A program made the position numbers and the translations under genes. DNA of 64,000 nt. Source: Calocera cornea HHB12733. Taxonomy: Eukaryota; Basidiomycota; Dacrymycetes; Dacrymycetales; Dacrymycetaceae. The notes below the pieces were generated by a model. That model was given only the letters and a program-made list of their open reading frames with translations. It ran no database searches and was not told the origin of the DNA. The DNA lies in assembly GCA_001632435.1 (NCBI GenBank), contig KV423986.1:87756-151755 (forward strand). Direction: 5' to 3'. Below, piece after piece: positions 32,479 through 43,677 of the stretch. Every line of letters starts with the position of its first letter. Within the stretch, counting starts at the first letter, position 1.

Positions 32479-34343
32479 TTATGGTGTCAATATCATTGCA
32501 ATTGCATAAGCATCAGTCTTCTCCATCTTGAGGTAGTAGGCACTTGTCATCCAGATGCCAGCTTCAATAAATTCTTGCATGACCTTGTCTCTGGCATATG
32601 TTGTCTTTTGGAGCTTTTCCCAAGCTGCCATGGGTGCCTCAAGTGCTGGAATAGCCATGAAGAGTGTTGGATAACTATCAGCTGAGAGTCTTTGCCGGCC
32701 TTTATGTGCACATTCAAGGATATTGGCAAGGTCCTGAATCCCCTTCCAGCTGGTTGCTGTGATCCAAAAGTGAGCAAGGTTCTCTGCATGCTCTGGAATT
32801 AAGAGAACAGCCTCAAGGGAGGAGCACAGCTCAAGTGCACAGGTCACCATTGCATATGTGCTGGACCAACGTGTGCAGACATCCAGAATGAGTTGAAGAC
32901 CACCGATCAGCTTGCCAGACAAGCTGGTTTTGTGAGGGCACACAGGCTTCTGGTAAGGCTGAGAAGTGGTCTATGGCTGTACCCTGACAGGTTTGAAGCT
33001 TGCGTTGTAGGCCCTGTGCTGTCTTGAATGCTTCACATTGTGAGGAAGAGGACCAAAGCTGTGTGAACATCAGTATGTCTGGTGCAGATGTCACAGAAGT
33101 ACATACAGCCACAATGAGACCACAAAGTGCCAGAACCAGATGACACAGATCTTCTGTAGTGAGCTGTGCCTGTCAAATGCTGGCTTCTGCACAAGTTGCT
33201 TAAGAATATCAACAACAGCAAGGTTATAGATATGTGCCATGCATTGGATGTGGTTGGACTCCTGGTCAAAGGCAACTGGACATGTTGCATGCTCTTGAAT
33301 CAGCTGCTGAAGGGCGGTCATCATGGTGTTGTTGTTTGAGGTGTTGTCTGTGGTGATCCACCCAATCTTGTTGACAATGCCCATCTCTTCAAAGAATCCA
33401 AAAACAATGTTGGCAAGATTTTCATCAGAATGGGAACCATGGATAATGCGCAAGCCAATCAGATCCTGTTTGAGTGACCATTTGGTCTTGGAGGTGACAA
33501 TATAGTGTGCTTTGGCACTAATATAGGACCACATTGATGAATCACTCCAAGCATCAACAGTAATGCTCTTTTGCCCCTTTGTAGAATGGAGACAAGCCTT
33601 GATGCAGGCTTTCTCCTCATCCATCTCGGTGATTGCTAACTCGGAAAGTGTTGACCTGCCTGGAAGATCTTGCAGAGCTGCCTCAGGTCATAGGAGGGCA
33701 ACCAATGCCTTGAACTTGGGACTGTCAACTGTAGTGAAGGGGATGTTGAGTGCTGCAATAAGCCAAAGACAATGTTGTTGGAGGTTGGCTGGGCTATATT
33801 GCTCAATGTGCTGAAGATATGGATCAAGGCTCATTTGTGAGTCTGGAGCAGGAGTGGTACTGTTGTCAAGTCCAGCATCCTTCAAATATATCTTCCACAT
33901 GCTCTGGTGAAAGTGTTCCAGATGTTTGCACATGGTAGATGTGCTGCTCTTCTGTCCAATCCAACCACGATCCTCAGGTATGTCAATACCCTTCTGTTGA
34001 GCAGCTCTAGCAGACTATAAGTGATATTGCACAGGCAAGTGGACACATCTGCGTACTGGCATGCTTTGCACAATTGAATTTTGTCATCTCCCTCCAGCAC
34101 TGTGAAGTACTCATAGATTGGTGCAGTCTTCTGGTCATGGTGGGTGCACTTCTCATGCAAGATCTCAATATCCAAATCATTGCTCAGCTCCACAGTATCA
34201 ATGTGATGTTTGCCAGTCTGATGGAGTATGCTGGCAGGACTACGCTCGCTCCGGAGCAGATCCAAAACATCATCATCAAGCTCCTCAGCTGGAATTGGGC
34301 TCAGTGGCTCAGAGAATGGAAAGTCAGAACTGAAGCTGCTCAT
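32479..34343 (-). pseudogene. hAT transposase, N-terminal and catalytic part
   Basis: Minus-strand fragments in several frames. From the N-terminus: an acidic leader and a BED-type zinc finger remnant (CKACQYADVSTC), QKSITVDAWSDSSMWSYISA with the first catalytic Asp region, GWITTDNTSNNNTMM (the second Asp), CMAHIYNLAVVDILKQ (the CxxH motif of hAT) and LDVCTRWSSTYAM. Frame changes, a 59-bp miniature LTR at 32,931-32,989 and loss of the C-terminal part to the pogo insertion make it non-functional. Confidence 0.82.
32931..32989 (-). mobile_element. 59-bp miniature LTR with 5-bp target duplication
   Basis: The first 31 bases equal the edge of the 479-bp LTR and the last 28 equal its other edge (AGAAGTGGTCTATGGCTGTA to CCCTGACA); about 420 bp between are missing. 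Flanked by the perfect direct repeat GGTTT (32,926-32,930 and 32,990-32,994). Confidence 0.85.
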
Positions 34344-34586
34344 GTTGGTACTGGAGTAGATGAAGACAGTGCTCTGTATGCTCTTGGAGAAATTTTTCAG
34401 GTCCGTTGGAGGCAGACAATGACATTGGACGGGGTTACATTGAGAACTGGTTCAGCACCAGTTCTGCACGGTTCTGATTCATGACATGCAACTGGTCCTG
34501 GTTCAGTCTATGGTTTGGTTCTAGAACCAAACCAGAACTGAGAACCAATGGTTCTCAATGTTTGGTTTGAACTGATGGCATCCCTC

Positions 34587-36532
34587 CTTCCAGCACCTTG
34601 TCTTCTCCAAAATGTCCAAGACCATCATGAGCATCATGAATAATTTTGTGAGGCAGATCAGGCACATTGGGAATGCACAGTCTTTCTTCCACATATAGCA
34701 GGTGATCACGTTTGCTGATATTGTGAATGCTGGACAAGTTGTGTTGCAACCTGGAAAATCACTCATCATTCTTATACCCATGTTGTACTGCTTTGGTGAA
34801 AGCAGAGAATAGCGTGCTTTGTGTTGTGGAACTGCCAGTATTGACATAGTTGACATGCAATTCTGGTGTGGCATTGTAGGGGTAGCGTTACAATGCATCT
34901 GCAACTGTGTTGCTTTTCTCAGAGATGTACTTCAGTGTGAAGTCATACTCTGCAAGAAACTCCATCCAGTGTGCTTGGCATGCTGACAGGTCCTTTTGAG
35001 ATGGCAGATGGTGTAAGGACTGGTAATCAGTGAAGATGTGGGACACTGTGCCAAGTAGGTGGTACCACCATTCTTCAAGGCAAGGCATAAACAATTGCCA
35101 GCAATTCTTGTTCATGCACAGGATAATGCTGTTCTGCTGTAGTCATCTGGCAAGACTCATAAGCAATTGGCCAGGACATGTCCCAAGTTGGACCTTGACT
35201 GAGGGCAGCACCAACACTAGCTTTGCTGGCATCAGTTGTCACATGGATGGGATGACCAGAGGTATAGTCAATGGGACGCAATATTGGAAGGGAGGTTATG
35301 TCATCTTTGATTGCCTGAAATGCAGTGGCATGGTGGTTGGTTGTGGTTGGTCCACACAAAGCTTTTCACTGCCTTCTTGGTTATGAGAGGTGTGAGGAGG
35401 GCTGCTTGTTCAGCCAGATGGGGAATGGACTTGCACAGATACTGGGTGAGACCAAGGAATGCCCGGACATTATTGACTCTTATTGGAGTTGGCCATTGCT
35501 GAATTCTGGCCGTCTTGCCAGGGTCTGCTGAAATGCCTGCACAGGATATAACATGCCTGCAGAACTCAAGCTGTGTTGCAACAAGGTCTGTCTTCTTGGG
35601 AGAGCAGTAGAGGTTGGCATCCCGGAGTGCTTGTAGCACTTGAGTGCAGTTGGCATGGTGTTCTGCCAGAGATTATGACCAGATTGTTGTCCATGTAAAC
35701 ATGACAGAACTTGCCAATGAGATGGCTGAGTGCCTTGACCATATGGTGTTGGTGAATGCTGGGTGCATTGCAGAAACCCATTGGCATCACCAGCCATTCA
35801 TACATGCCCATGGGTGTAGTGAAGGCAGTATGTGCAATGTTGTCTGGGTGAACACAGGTTTGGAAGAACAAGTTGGTCATGTCAATTTTGCCCCAGTATT
35901 TGGCATTGCCAGCTAGGTCCAGGATGTCATCACTTTTGGGTAGAGGGAACTTGTCTTTGACAGTGTTGGCATTGAGAGCACAGTAATCAATGACCAGACA
36001 AGGCCGCACAGTAGGATCCTGATCCTTCTTTGGAATGACAAAGGCTGGGGATGCACTGTCAACTTTGGACATCCTGCTGCATCCAGTATCCAGGTGTTGC
36101 TGAATAAGTGTCTGAAATGCAGACAGATAGTGTTGAGGGCAAGAGTAAACCTTGGGCCATATCTTCTTATTGTGATCTTGTAGTTGGTTGCATGCAGTGT
36201 CAAGGTCTTCCCTGCATTGTCAAGGTCTTCCCTTGGGAGAGCTGGAGGCACTGGTCTGAGGTCTGGGATGTTGGCCGGGAAGTGGTCTGCAAACTCTTGA
36301 ATGAGTCTGTGTTTCTCTCCTTGCAGGTCTTCAGCTTGCTGGAGATCCTCAGAGCGGAGCAGAGCTGCACACATCTGGGTAAATGCACGTGTGACCGTCA
36401 TGTTGGCTGTTGACAAGCAGGTCTTGCCAGAGATGAGGTCTTGTCCTGTGCCCTTGAGGATGACAGCAGGGGGGAAGAACTCAAGAACAATAGTGTATTC
36501 TTGGAGGAAGGGAATACCAAGGATGAGATGTT
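34587..36532 (-). pseudogene. Gypsy protease end, reverse transcriptase and RNase H
   Basis: From right to left: protease end HLILGIPFLQEYTIVLEF, reverse transcriptase with SPAFVIPKKDQDPTVRPCLV, KIDMTNLFFQT, YEWLVMPMGFCNAPSIHQ and the catalytic box FCHVYMDNNLVI, where the usual YxDD is YMDN; thumb and connection (GLTQYLCKSIPHLA), RNase H (IHVTTDASKASVGAALSQ, SEKSNTVADAL), then the integrase zinc finger start HDGLGHFGEDKVLEGG at the hAT border. Several stops interrupt it. Confidence 0.85.
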
Positions 36533-37011
36533 TGTGAGGGCACACAGGCTTCTGGTAAGGCTGCTACCTAGGCAGGAAGGGAAGAGTCACACTAACAAGG
36601 GCAGGGCAGGGATGGTTGACTTGATGACAGTTGGGATTGTCCTACAGTATGCCTGTGGAGGATCCTCAGAGACCAAGTCTGAGGGATCAGAACACAGGAA
36701 GTGCTAACTACTTATACACAGAGGGGTGCACAGGAGAAAGAGAAGGGGAGTCATGATGCTGTGGCTGATGACAGAGGGGGAGTCATGTATTGCATCACTC
36801 TGACATCATGGGTGACCCTCTCAGGACTGGGGAGTCCAGGCCTAGGGTCCAGACCATGACATCATGGTAATGCTGTGCAAGTGTCACAGCTGACACCTCA
36901 TGATATCATCCTTGCCTCATAGAGGCTCCACAGCGATGACATCATCACCTAGTAGTGGGAAGGTGCAGAGATAGAGAGAAAATAGAAGTGGTCTATGGCT
37001 GTACCCTGACA
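36533..37011 (-). mobile_element. LTR at the inner edge of the right arm, without target duplication
   Basis: Mirror copy of the solo LTR at 28,244-28,722. The outer flank is GCTGT (complement of ACAGC), but the inner flank is ATGTT (36,528-36,532), so there is no target duplication. This junction is therefore not a simple integration site. Confidence 0.85.
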
Positions 37012-37239
37012 GCTGTGCACCCTTCCTTGACTTGACTGTGTTGTATACCACCTGGGTCACATGACTTACACCCCTACCTCTTGTCAGATCCTTTCTCATG
37101 TTGTCCCTATCCATTTCCTTTGTTTTGACTCCATCTCTAGTACTGTACTTCAGACCTCTGGCAATACAGAACTGTCTTAACAGTACTTTGGAGTCCTACC
37201 AGCAACAGGATCAATCAGTGAGGACCTCAGCTGGGGTCC

Positions 37240-38280
37240 TTTCAGGTTGGCTTCCCCATGGAGATAGAGCAAAAGTCTGTTTGGACTCAATCTGTTCCAT
37301 TGCAACTTTGGGTCATATCTCTGCCAGGGATGGTGCCCTGGAGTATCCCTGCCTGGAGATCATCCATGGTATGGTGTTCTTGTGTGAGAACCAGCAGAAC
37401 CCCCAGGGGAGCTGTCCTGAGGGAGCAGGAGCAAACATCTGTTCAAGTTCAATCTGTTCCATTGCAACTTTGCTCATATCTCTGGCAGGAGACATTTCCC
37501 AGCAGTGTACCTGATTGACCTCATTCATGGGATGTTGATGAAGTGTGAAAACACACCCGAGCCCCTGGGAAGGCTTTCCCATGGAGGGAGAGCAAAAGTT
37601 TGTTCAGGCCCAATCTGTTCCATTTCAACTTTTTGTCAGATCTCTGCCAGGGATGATGCCCTGGGGAAGTCCTGGATGGACAACATCAATAGTACACTAA
37701 TCCTTCATGGACACCAGCAGAACCCTCAGGGTAGGCTTCCCCATGGAGATAGAGCAAAAGTTGGCTTGGACTCAATCTGTTCCATTGCAACTTTAGGTCA
37801 TATCTCTGCCAGGGCTGGTCCAGTCAGGGTCCCCTGGTGATAGACAACCAATAGTACCCTAATGTATCATCAGATTGAACTGGACCCTGGTGGTGGCTGG
37901 CCTGGAGGAGCACAGACCAAACAGTGTCAATTTGTTCTGTTGGTTACGCGGAAGGAGGCAATGCTGCAGGACCGTTACCATAGAGCATTAACACCACGGG
38001 CGTACTGGTTGTATACAAGTGTGTCATACACGGCATTCGGAATGAACCAAAACTTGCTCTGGCAGAATCTGTTGATGTGCAATGTTCCGACATATCTCTT
38101 ACACCTTATTAATAGGAGCCTGAGCCCGTGTGGAAACCGGTGATGGCAGCCTGGAAGCGAAACAGCCAAAGTTTGTCTGCACGCGGTGGGGTCTGTCCTG
38201 ACTTTGGTGCCATCTCTGCCCCACTCCGGCCTTTCTTGCCGAAAGCCCCGTCACAGACAACCAATGGGACTCTGATACTT
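37240..38280. repeat. 162-bp tandem repeat, right arm
   Basis: Exact mirror of the tandem repeat at 26,975-28,015, in opposite orientation, with the same four regular units plus one older diverged unit. Confidence 0.8.
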
Positions 38281-39271
38281 TGTGCGCATGAGCAGGTCCC
38301 ACCAGAAAGGCTGACCGGCGGAAGAGGAGCAACTATTCGCTGCTGCACGCTTGGTGGCGGGTAATTTTTGTTCATATCTCCCCCATGAAGTCTCCCCTGC
38401 AGATCCCCCTTCACAGAACAGTTAATGGTAAGTTACTGCTCCTGGGAAGAAGCGGGAGCTTGCGTGAAGAACGCGGTACAACCGATTGCTCTGGCGCGGT
38501 CGCAGCTTACGATTCTCTGCACCGCGGCCGCGGTAGTGAAGATGTTCCGGCTTCGGCCTGAACACGGGAGTAGACGGAGTGAGCTCCGTACCGCAAGCGA
38601 AGAGATTCTGTCTCCGAAGGACCCTCGCTGTGTGTCTTGACGCGTCGCCTTCGGAGCTGAAGAGACCGGAGGCGAAGTTGCTCCGGTTCCGAAACCATAG
38701 CTAATGTCGTAAGCGAATATTCTCCGGCTCCGAAACCTTCCCTGTCTGTCTTGACGCCGATGCAGAAGTAAACGGAATGCATCATTCAAGCTTTACACAT
38801 CCCTGACGTGTATGCATCATCTATGTACACTGATTTCACTGGCCCTTATGTGGTCGCGATAATGGCCACAGCCCATGCGCGAATGAAAAGAGATATCCAC
38901 TGGACAAGATGACCTGTTGATCAAAGCCGTTGACCAGCTGTGTCATCCAACAGCATATCCGTCTGAGACCTGGTTATGAGACCGTCCACACAGCATCCAG
39001 ATGTTGGAAAGCTCGTTCGATAGCAAAGAAAGGCGGAGAGATCAAAGAGGCACGACCCCAGCACACCCACGGTCGGTCAGCCGTGTCGCACAGGATCTTC
39101 ATCTTAGAAGTCGGGGCCAGGACGAAGCAATATCGACTGCGTATGGTTGACAGTAGTACTGTATAACTCGAAGATATTACGAAGGAATCAAGATGAAAGC
39201 AGTGAGGTAAGCCGACATTGTCGGCTTGAGTGGTGGTCGCTCGGAGGGATAGACATGACCGCCATGTTGTA

Positions 39272-40162
39272 CTAGTTGAGCTTGGCTTGAGAAAAGTCCA
39301 TCTCTGGATGCGCAGCTTGAAACTTCTTCAGCGCCTTTGCATTCCTCATGAGTATCATGAATCACCGGCATATATTCCATGCGTGCATACCTCCGCCTTC
39401 TTCGCCTCGTCCGAAGTCGGTTTTCCCATTTGCTGTAAAGGCATTAGATGGGCCAGGCACTCTATCCAAAATGGACGCTCACTTTCTGCTGTTGGTCGAA
39501 CTAAACGGGGATCTGGTGAGTATGCCTAAGACGACTGAGGATAGCCAAGGTACCATCATCTTCTCAACCATACCTCTGAGAATCCTCTCGTTAGAAGCCG
39601 CGAGCCCGCAGGTAAAGGGAGCCGACTCACCGAGTCTCCCCATCCAGATCTGATAGCTTGCTGTTCTCCGGCTGGATCTTGGTGGTGTCGATCTTTGGGT
39701 GGTGCGTGAGCACATTCTCCCACCACTGCATCTTGTTCAGCTTCTCAAGATGAATGCAGAGCATTGACTGATCCTCTGCGGCCGATGTCAGCATCTCAGC
39801 CGTTGGCACCTTGACAGGACACAACACCGATTGTCCAAGTGCTATCCTCCACCTTGATTTCCTTACAAAGGTCGCCTTCCATGACTGGTTCGGTACCTTT
39901 CAGGGCAACGCTCAGGAACTTCTTCTGGATCTTGACACGAAGATCTTTTCCCCGTGTCCCTTTAGGCACGGGGAGAGCGATAGAGACCTCGCTCAGCTCT
40001 TGTGTCCAGCGGTAAGGCAGCGCTGGAAAGAAGTGAGACGTGTTTCACAACTCGTTGTATTCCCTGGTCACCCTCTTGCTCCTTCTTTTCGCTCTCCCTC
40101 TTGTCGGAATCGTGTACATCGCGCTCCTCTTTCGTCATGCCATCGTATGACTTCGTAGACAT
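39272..40162 (-). CDS. nudC: Nuclear distribution/movement protein NudC, right copy
   Basis: Mirror of the left copy. Exons in transcription order: 40072-40162, 39828-40022, 39631-39775, 39554-39575, 39483-39500, 39391-39432, 39272-39334. All splice signals and frames are intact, and the predicted 191-residue protein is the same as the left copy in every stretch compared. Upstream sequence, including the 18-bp array, is also duplicated, so both copies should carry the same promoter. Confidence 0.92.
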
Positions 40163-40274
40163 TGGGGGCAAGCGACGGTTACGGAGGAAGGGCCCCGAAG
40201 GGTGGCGGTGTCCATTGCCAGCGTCTCACAGCGAGAGGCTCGACAATCGCTTGCGTGAGAAAACGGGAGTAAAG

Positions 40275-41345
40275 AGATGCCGGGACGGAAGCAGAGCTAT
40301 TTGAGCGGAAGCAGTAAGCGCGGAAGCGGGAGCAAAAGGATCTTGAACCGAAGCAGAAAGACCGCCAGCAGGAGAGGAAACACACACCCAAATGAACGCA
40401 AGAAGCCGCCCGAAGCCAAAACAAGGCGACCATTACGCACGCGGAAGTGAAGAAGCTGCTGCTCCAGAGGCATCTTATCAAGCGAAGGCAGATGGTGGTG
40501 CGGAGGTATGCCATAGAGCAGATGCAGAAGATGAAGGGGAAGCAGGCTGTTTGACGGAAGCAAGGAACAACCGTTGGCACATGCGCGATCGGAAGCCAAT
40601 AACAGAGCGGAAGCAAGTGGTACAGCGGACGTAGATATAGAAACGGAAGCAACTGTTGAAGCGGAAGCAAACGCCATAAGGGAAGCAAGCACTCAAGCGG
40701 AAGCAAAATGCCACGGACTCAAATAGGGAAGCGGAAACAGAATGGGGAGCGGGAAAAGAATAGGGAGGAGGAAGCAACCGTGGTGCTAAACCAGCTATTG
40801 TAAATTGACGGAAGCAAAGTAATGAGGGAGGGACCTGAGCAGAAACAAATGAGCACAACAAAGGCCGAGGCAAGTAAAAACGGAGGAAGGCTGTGAGACG
40901 GAGGCAGACCATGCGGCTGAAGCAACCTGGGACCCGGAGGCATATGATTGAACGGAAGCAACACACTCGACGCAAAAAAACCACCGAGCCGAGGTGAAGT
41001 AGGTAGCGGAAGCAAATCTCCAAAGACGAAGTAACCCGTTCCGTTCTGCAGACGCACTGGAGTGAGGGGGAAACAATTGGACTGTGGTAATCTTCTCAGG
41101 AAGCTGAAGCGATATATGCCTGCATCGGCAAGCTTTGAAGCATACTGTAAAGCAGAGGGAAAACTTGTGTCCGAAGCAAAGCCACCAGTGGAAGCAAAGC
41201 TCCTCCGGAAACAAAGTGCCAGTTCCCACCGAATCAAACCACTGAACCTGATTCAGTCCCCAGAGGAAACGAACCAACATCGGAAGCACCCTCCAAGACG
41301 CAGAGATCTCCATAAGGCGGATGCAAGGCCAACTACAGTACTGAG
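40275..41345. repeat. Degenerate 18-bp-period repeat array (locus C)
   Basis: Complementary orientation: GGAAGCA or GGAGGCA cores every 18 bp, e.g. GGAAGCAAGTGGTACAGC, GGACGTAGATATAGAAAC, GGAAGCAACTGTTGAAGC (40,611 onwards). The part up to 41,016 mirrors locus B; 41,017-41,345 is present only here. Confidence 0.85.
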
Positions 41346-41602
41346 CGGCTCGCGGGAGGTGGTTTGAAAGCGGGTTTACGGTTTCTCCACCCAAAACCCC
41401 TTGCAGGGGGAAGGGGGTGCAGCTCGTTCGCAACGAAACGTATGTATTTTGAGGGACGTATATCCACGAGTAACGGAAAATACGGAAAAATGGCAATGGT
41501 CGGGAAACGGAGGTACGGTAGTAGGGAATAGGAAAGTACGATCTATGACATTCGAGTCGCCGCCTTTGTTGTCCAAACCACTCAACAGGTGGACGAAACC
41601 AC

Positions 41603-42950
41603 TCAGCCAGATCCTGCGGAAGAACAGCATGAGGTTGGTATCTGTGGACAAGATAATAGACGACATACCACCAGCGTAAACCTTGCCGAACATGAGCATC
41701 TGTAGCTGATCGTACAGAGACAGGACACCGGCACCGGCAACACCACGAAGAATGTTGGCACCAGCACCCTTGAAGAACGACTTGTAACCCTCCTTCTGGG
41801 CGATCTCGGCAGCAGCAGCCCACATGGACTTGTAGTGGTGACCAGTACCAGAAGTCATCATCATACGACGGCGGATAGTGTCGAGCGGGTAAGACGCGAG
41901 ACCAGCACCGACGGTGACACCCCAGCCGAGGAGGAAGGACGCCAAGAAGTTGCCCTCGAGGGAACCGACAAGGACAGTAGGCTTAAGCGAGTCATAGACA
42001 CCGAAGCTGTGCACAACGGTAAGCAAGAGCACAGTCTAAGCTAAGTGGGATATACTTACTAGAGACCACGGTAGACGATGATACCTGCGACCGAAGGGAC
42101 AAATCCACGGTAGAGACCCGAAATACCGTCAGCAGCAAGTGTCTTGCGGTAGACATCGAGGAGTCCGTTGAACTGCCTGTCTCCGCCGCCCTTCTTGGAC
42201 GACTTCGCATCGTTGGCAAGACGAGTACGAGCGTAGTCAAGAGAGTAGACGAAAAGGAGGGAGGTAGCACCGGCAGCACCACCCGATGCAACGTTGCCAG
42301 CGAACCACTTCCAGTAACCCTCGCTCTTCTTGAAGCCGAACAACGACTTGAAGTAGTCCTCTGTCCCCATTATAAGCAAACTCCAAATCACTGTTGGCAG
42401 TTACTTACTGAAAGCGAAATTCAAGGCCTGAGTGGGGAAGTAACGGATAACGTTGGCAGTGTTACCACGCCAGAAAGAAACGAGACCTTCATCACTGTAG
42501 GTCCTGACGGTGCAGTCGATGATGCCCTTGTAGGGCGCTGCGAGACGGCCTTGCTTGATCTGGGCGACATTCTCGTGAGTACAGTATGCATACAGGAGGG
42601 TGATGGCGTACCATTTCATCCTGGTTCTGTACCAGAAGCTTGACACGCTCGATGGGAGCGGCGGCGGTCTTAGCGACAGCCTATCGAAAATTTTCAGATA
42701 CGTCTGATAAGCCCAAACAAGGTGTAAAACTTACAGCAGAGACACCACCCATCAAGAAATCGACTACCGACAATATGGTCGGTTAGGAAATGACATCGCT
42801 CGCTAGGGAAGTATGCGTACTGGCGAAGTCACGAGGACTCTTGACCTTCCTCTTCACCTCCTTGGCCTGCTCCTTGACGGCAACCTTCGCCTCAGAAGCC
42901 TTAGCCTCGACCTTGTCCTTCACCTCCTGGACCTTATCGGACGCCGACAT
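41603..42950 (-). CDS. AAC: Mitochondrial ADP/ATP carrier
   Basis: Inner-membrane antiporter exchanging cytosolic ADP for matrix ATP. Seven exons: 42821-42950, 42735-42763, 42612-42680, 42409-42559, 42060-42360, 41669-42006 and 41603-41613; 342 residues. Three mitochondrial carrier repeats are present with PxDxxR/K signatures ([21 protein letters not shown]), and the diagnostic RRRMMM identifies a nucleotide carrier. A lysine/glutamate-rich N-terminal extension (about 40 residues, [20 protein letters not shown]) precedes the first repeat ([10 protein letters not shown]). Exon 2 is 29 nt and the terminal exon 11 nt; the latter gives the normal end AGGSG, otherwise the frame would run on for 90 residues. 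Confidence 0.96.
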
Positions 42951-43677
42951 ATTTTGAAGAAAGAAAAAGAAGGGGACTGAGTGGTGGGAGGGACGGAGGG
43001 GCGAGCTCAAATCCTGAGCTGGGTGGTTGTGAGGAAGAAAGATGGTGCGTCACACGTAAAATTCAGTGGAGCATATCGGCCAAAGCCGGGCGCACGGCCC
43101 GTCCCGGACGCAAAGTCACGTGCTTCCATTGCCTTCCATAGCAACCCCGGCCGAAACCCTGCAGACAGTAATAATAACTAGAAAGCTATTAAGCCGCAGC
43201 GATTTGTTCTTGCACTTTGCTTTAGGAGCTTGGAATGCGGTGCCTGCTGCCAGTGTCCTGCCGACCAACCACCGGGCCAGCTCGCGAGGGTTTGGAAGCA
43301 AGGCCAGGTACAACAGTGGTGTAAAGATAACATCGCCTTATTGGGAAGGGATTGTAGCCGGGATCAAACAATTCATCCAGCGACGACTTGTCCAAATAAG
43401 ATTGTTCAGGGATTCCGGTCTGAAACGAAGGCAGCTTCAAAAGCCAATCCCTTGATTTCTGCTACCCAGCGCATTGCATTAGGCAGGACGTGGTCTGCGA
43501 AGTAATGGAGGCTCTGGAATTCACTTCCCACCCAGTCTCGTACGAACGTTGATAGAAGTTGGTCAGGTATTAGGTATATCAGTACAGCGCTTCGCTGGGT
43601 ATAACAGCATAGAAATAGGATTGGGTAATGGAGTGCGAAATGCAAATGTCGACGTGCAACGCGAATGCTTCAAAGAC
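42951..43677. other. Upstream region of the ADP/ATP carrier, 727 bp
   Basis: Lies between the carrier start and the RhoGEF stop. Open frames on both strands (e.g. 43,066-43,455 plus, 43,222-43,645 minus) have no recognisable domain and no supporting splice pattern. It should contain the carrier promoter and the RhoGEF terminator. Confidence 0.4.

Larger units (their letters stand above)
29876..34586 (-). mobile_element. hAT-family DNA transposon inserted in the Gypsy integrase
   Basis: Ends match as short terminal inverted repeats: left (T)AGGGATGCCA, right the complement TGGCATCCCT. The flanks form an 8-bp target duplication with one mismatch: CATCCAGC (29,868-29,875) and CTTCCAGC (34,587-34,594). 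Subterminal regions are rich in GGTTCTGAACC-like palindromic words (29,980-30,010 and 34,440-34,550). It is itself interrupted by a pogo-like element and a 59-bp miniature LTR. Confidence 0.8.
28728..36532 (-). mobile_element. Truncated Gypsy-type retrotransposon hosting nested elements
   Basis: Pol fragments run protease end, reverse transcriptase, RNase H, then integrase from right to left on the minus strand. They are split by a hAT element at 29,876-34,586. No gag is present: the right end is cut in the protease region directly at an LTR edge (36,532/36,533). Multiple stops and frame changes show it is dead. At 28,865-28,950 is a weak tRNA-like stretch with A-box- and B-box-like sequences. 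Confidence 0.8.
36532..41016. repeat. Right arm of the 4,485-bp inverted repeat
   Basis: Mirror of 24,239-28,723. The inner edge coincides with the LTR end at 36,533 and abuts the Gypsy protease; the outer edge lies inside a longer 18-bp array that continues to 41,345 on this side only. The noncoding stretch 38,281-39,271 mirrors 25,984-26,974 and holds nothing I recognise. Confidence 0.95.

Noticed and set aside
24239..41016. The inverted repeat as terminal repeats of one giant transposon
   Set aside because: No target duplication at the outer ends (CACGGG against TCTCCA), the arms contain a housekeeping gene, and the outer break lies in a dispersed repeat.
40795..41823. 342-codon minus-strand frame
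   Set aside because: Runs through the 18-bp array into antisense-frame carrier exons; the carrier gene explains the conserved part in another frame.
43222..43645. Two minus-strand frames upstream of the ADP/ATP carrier
   Set aside because: No domain, no start or splice structure linking them, and the adjacent RhoGEF already has its stop at 43,678.
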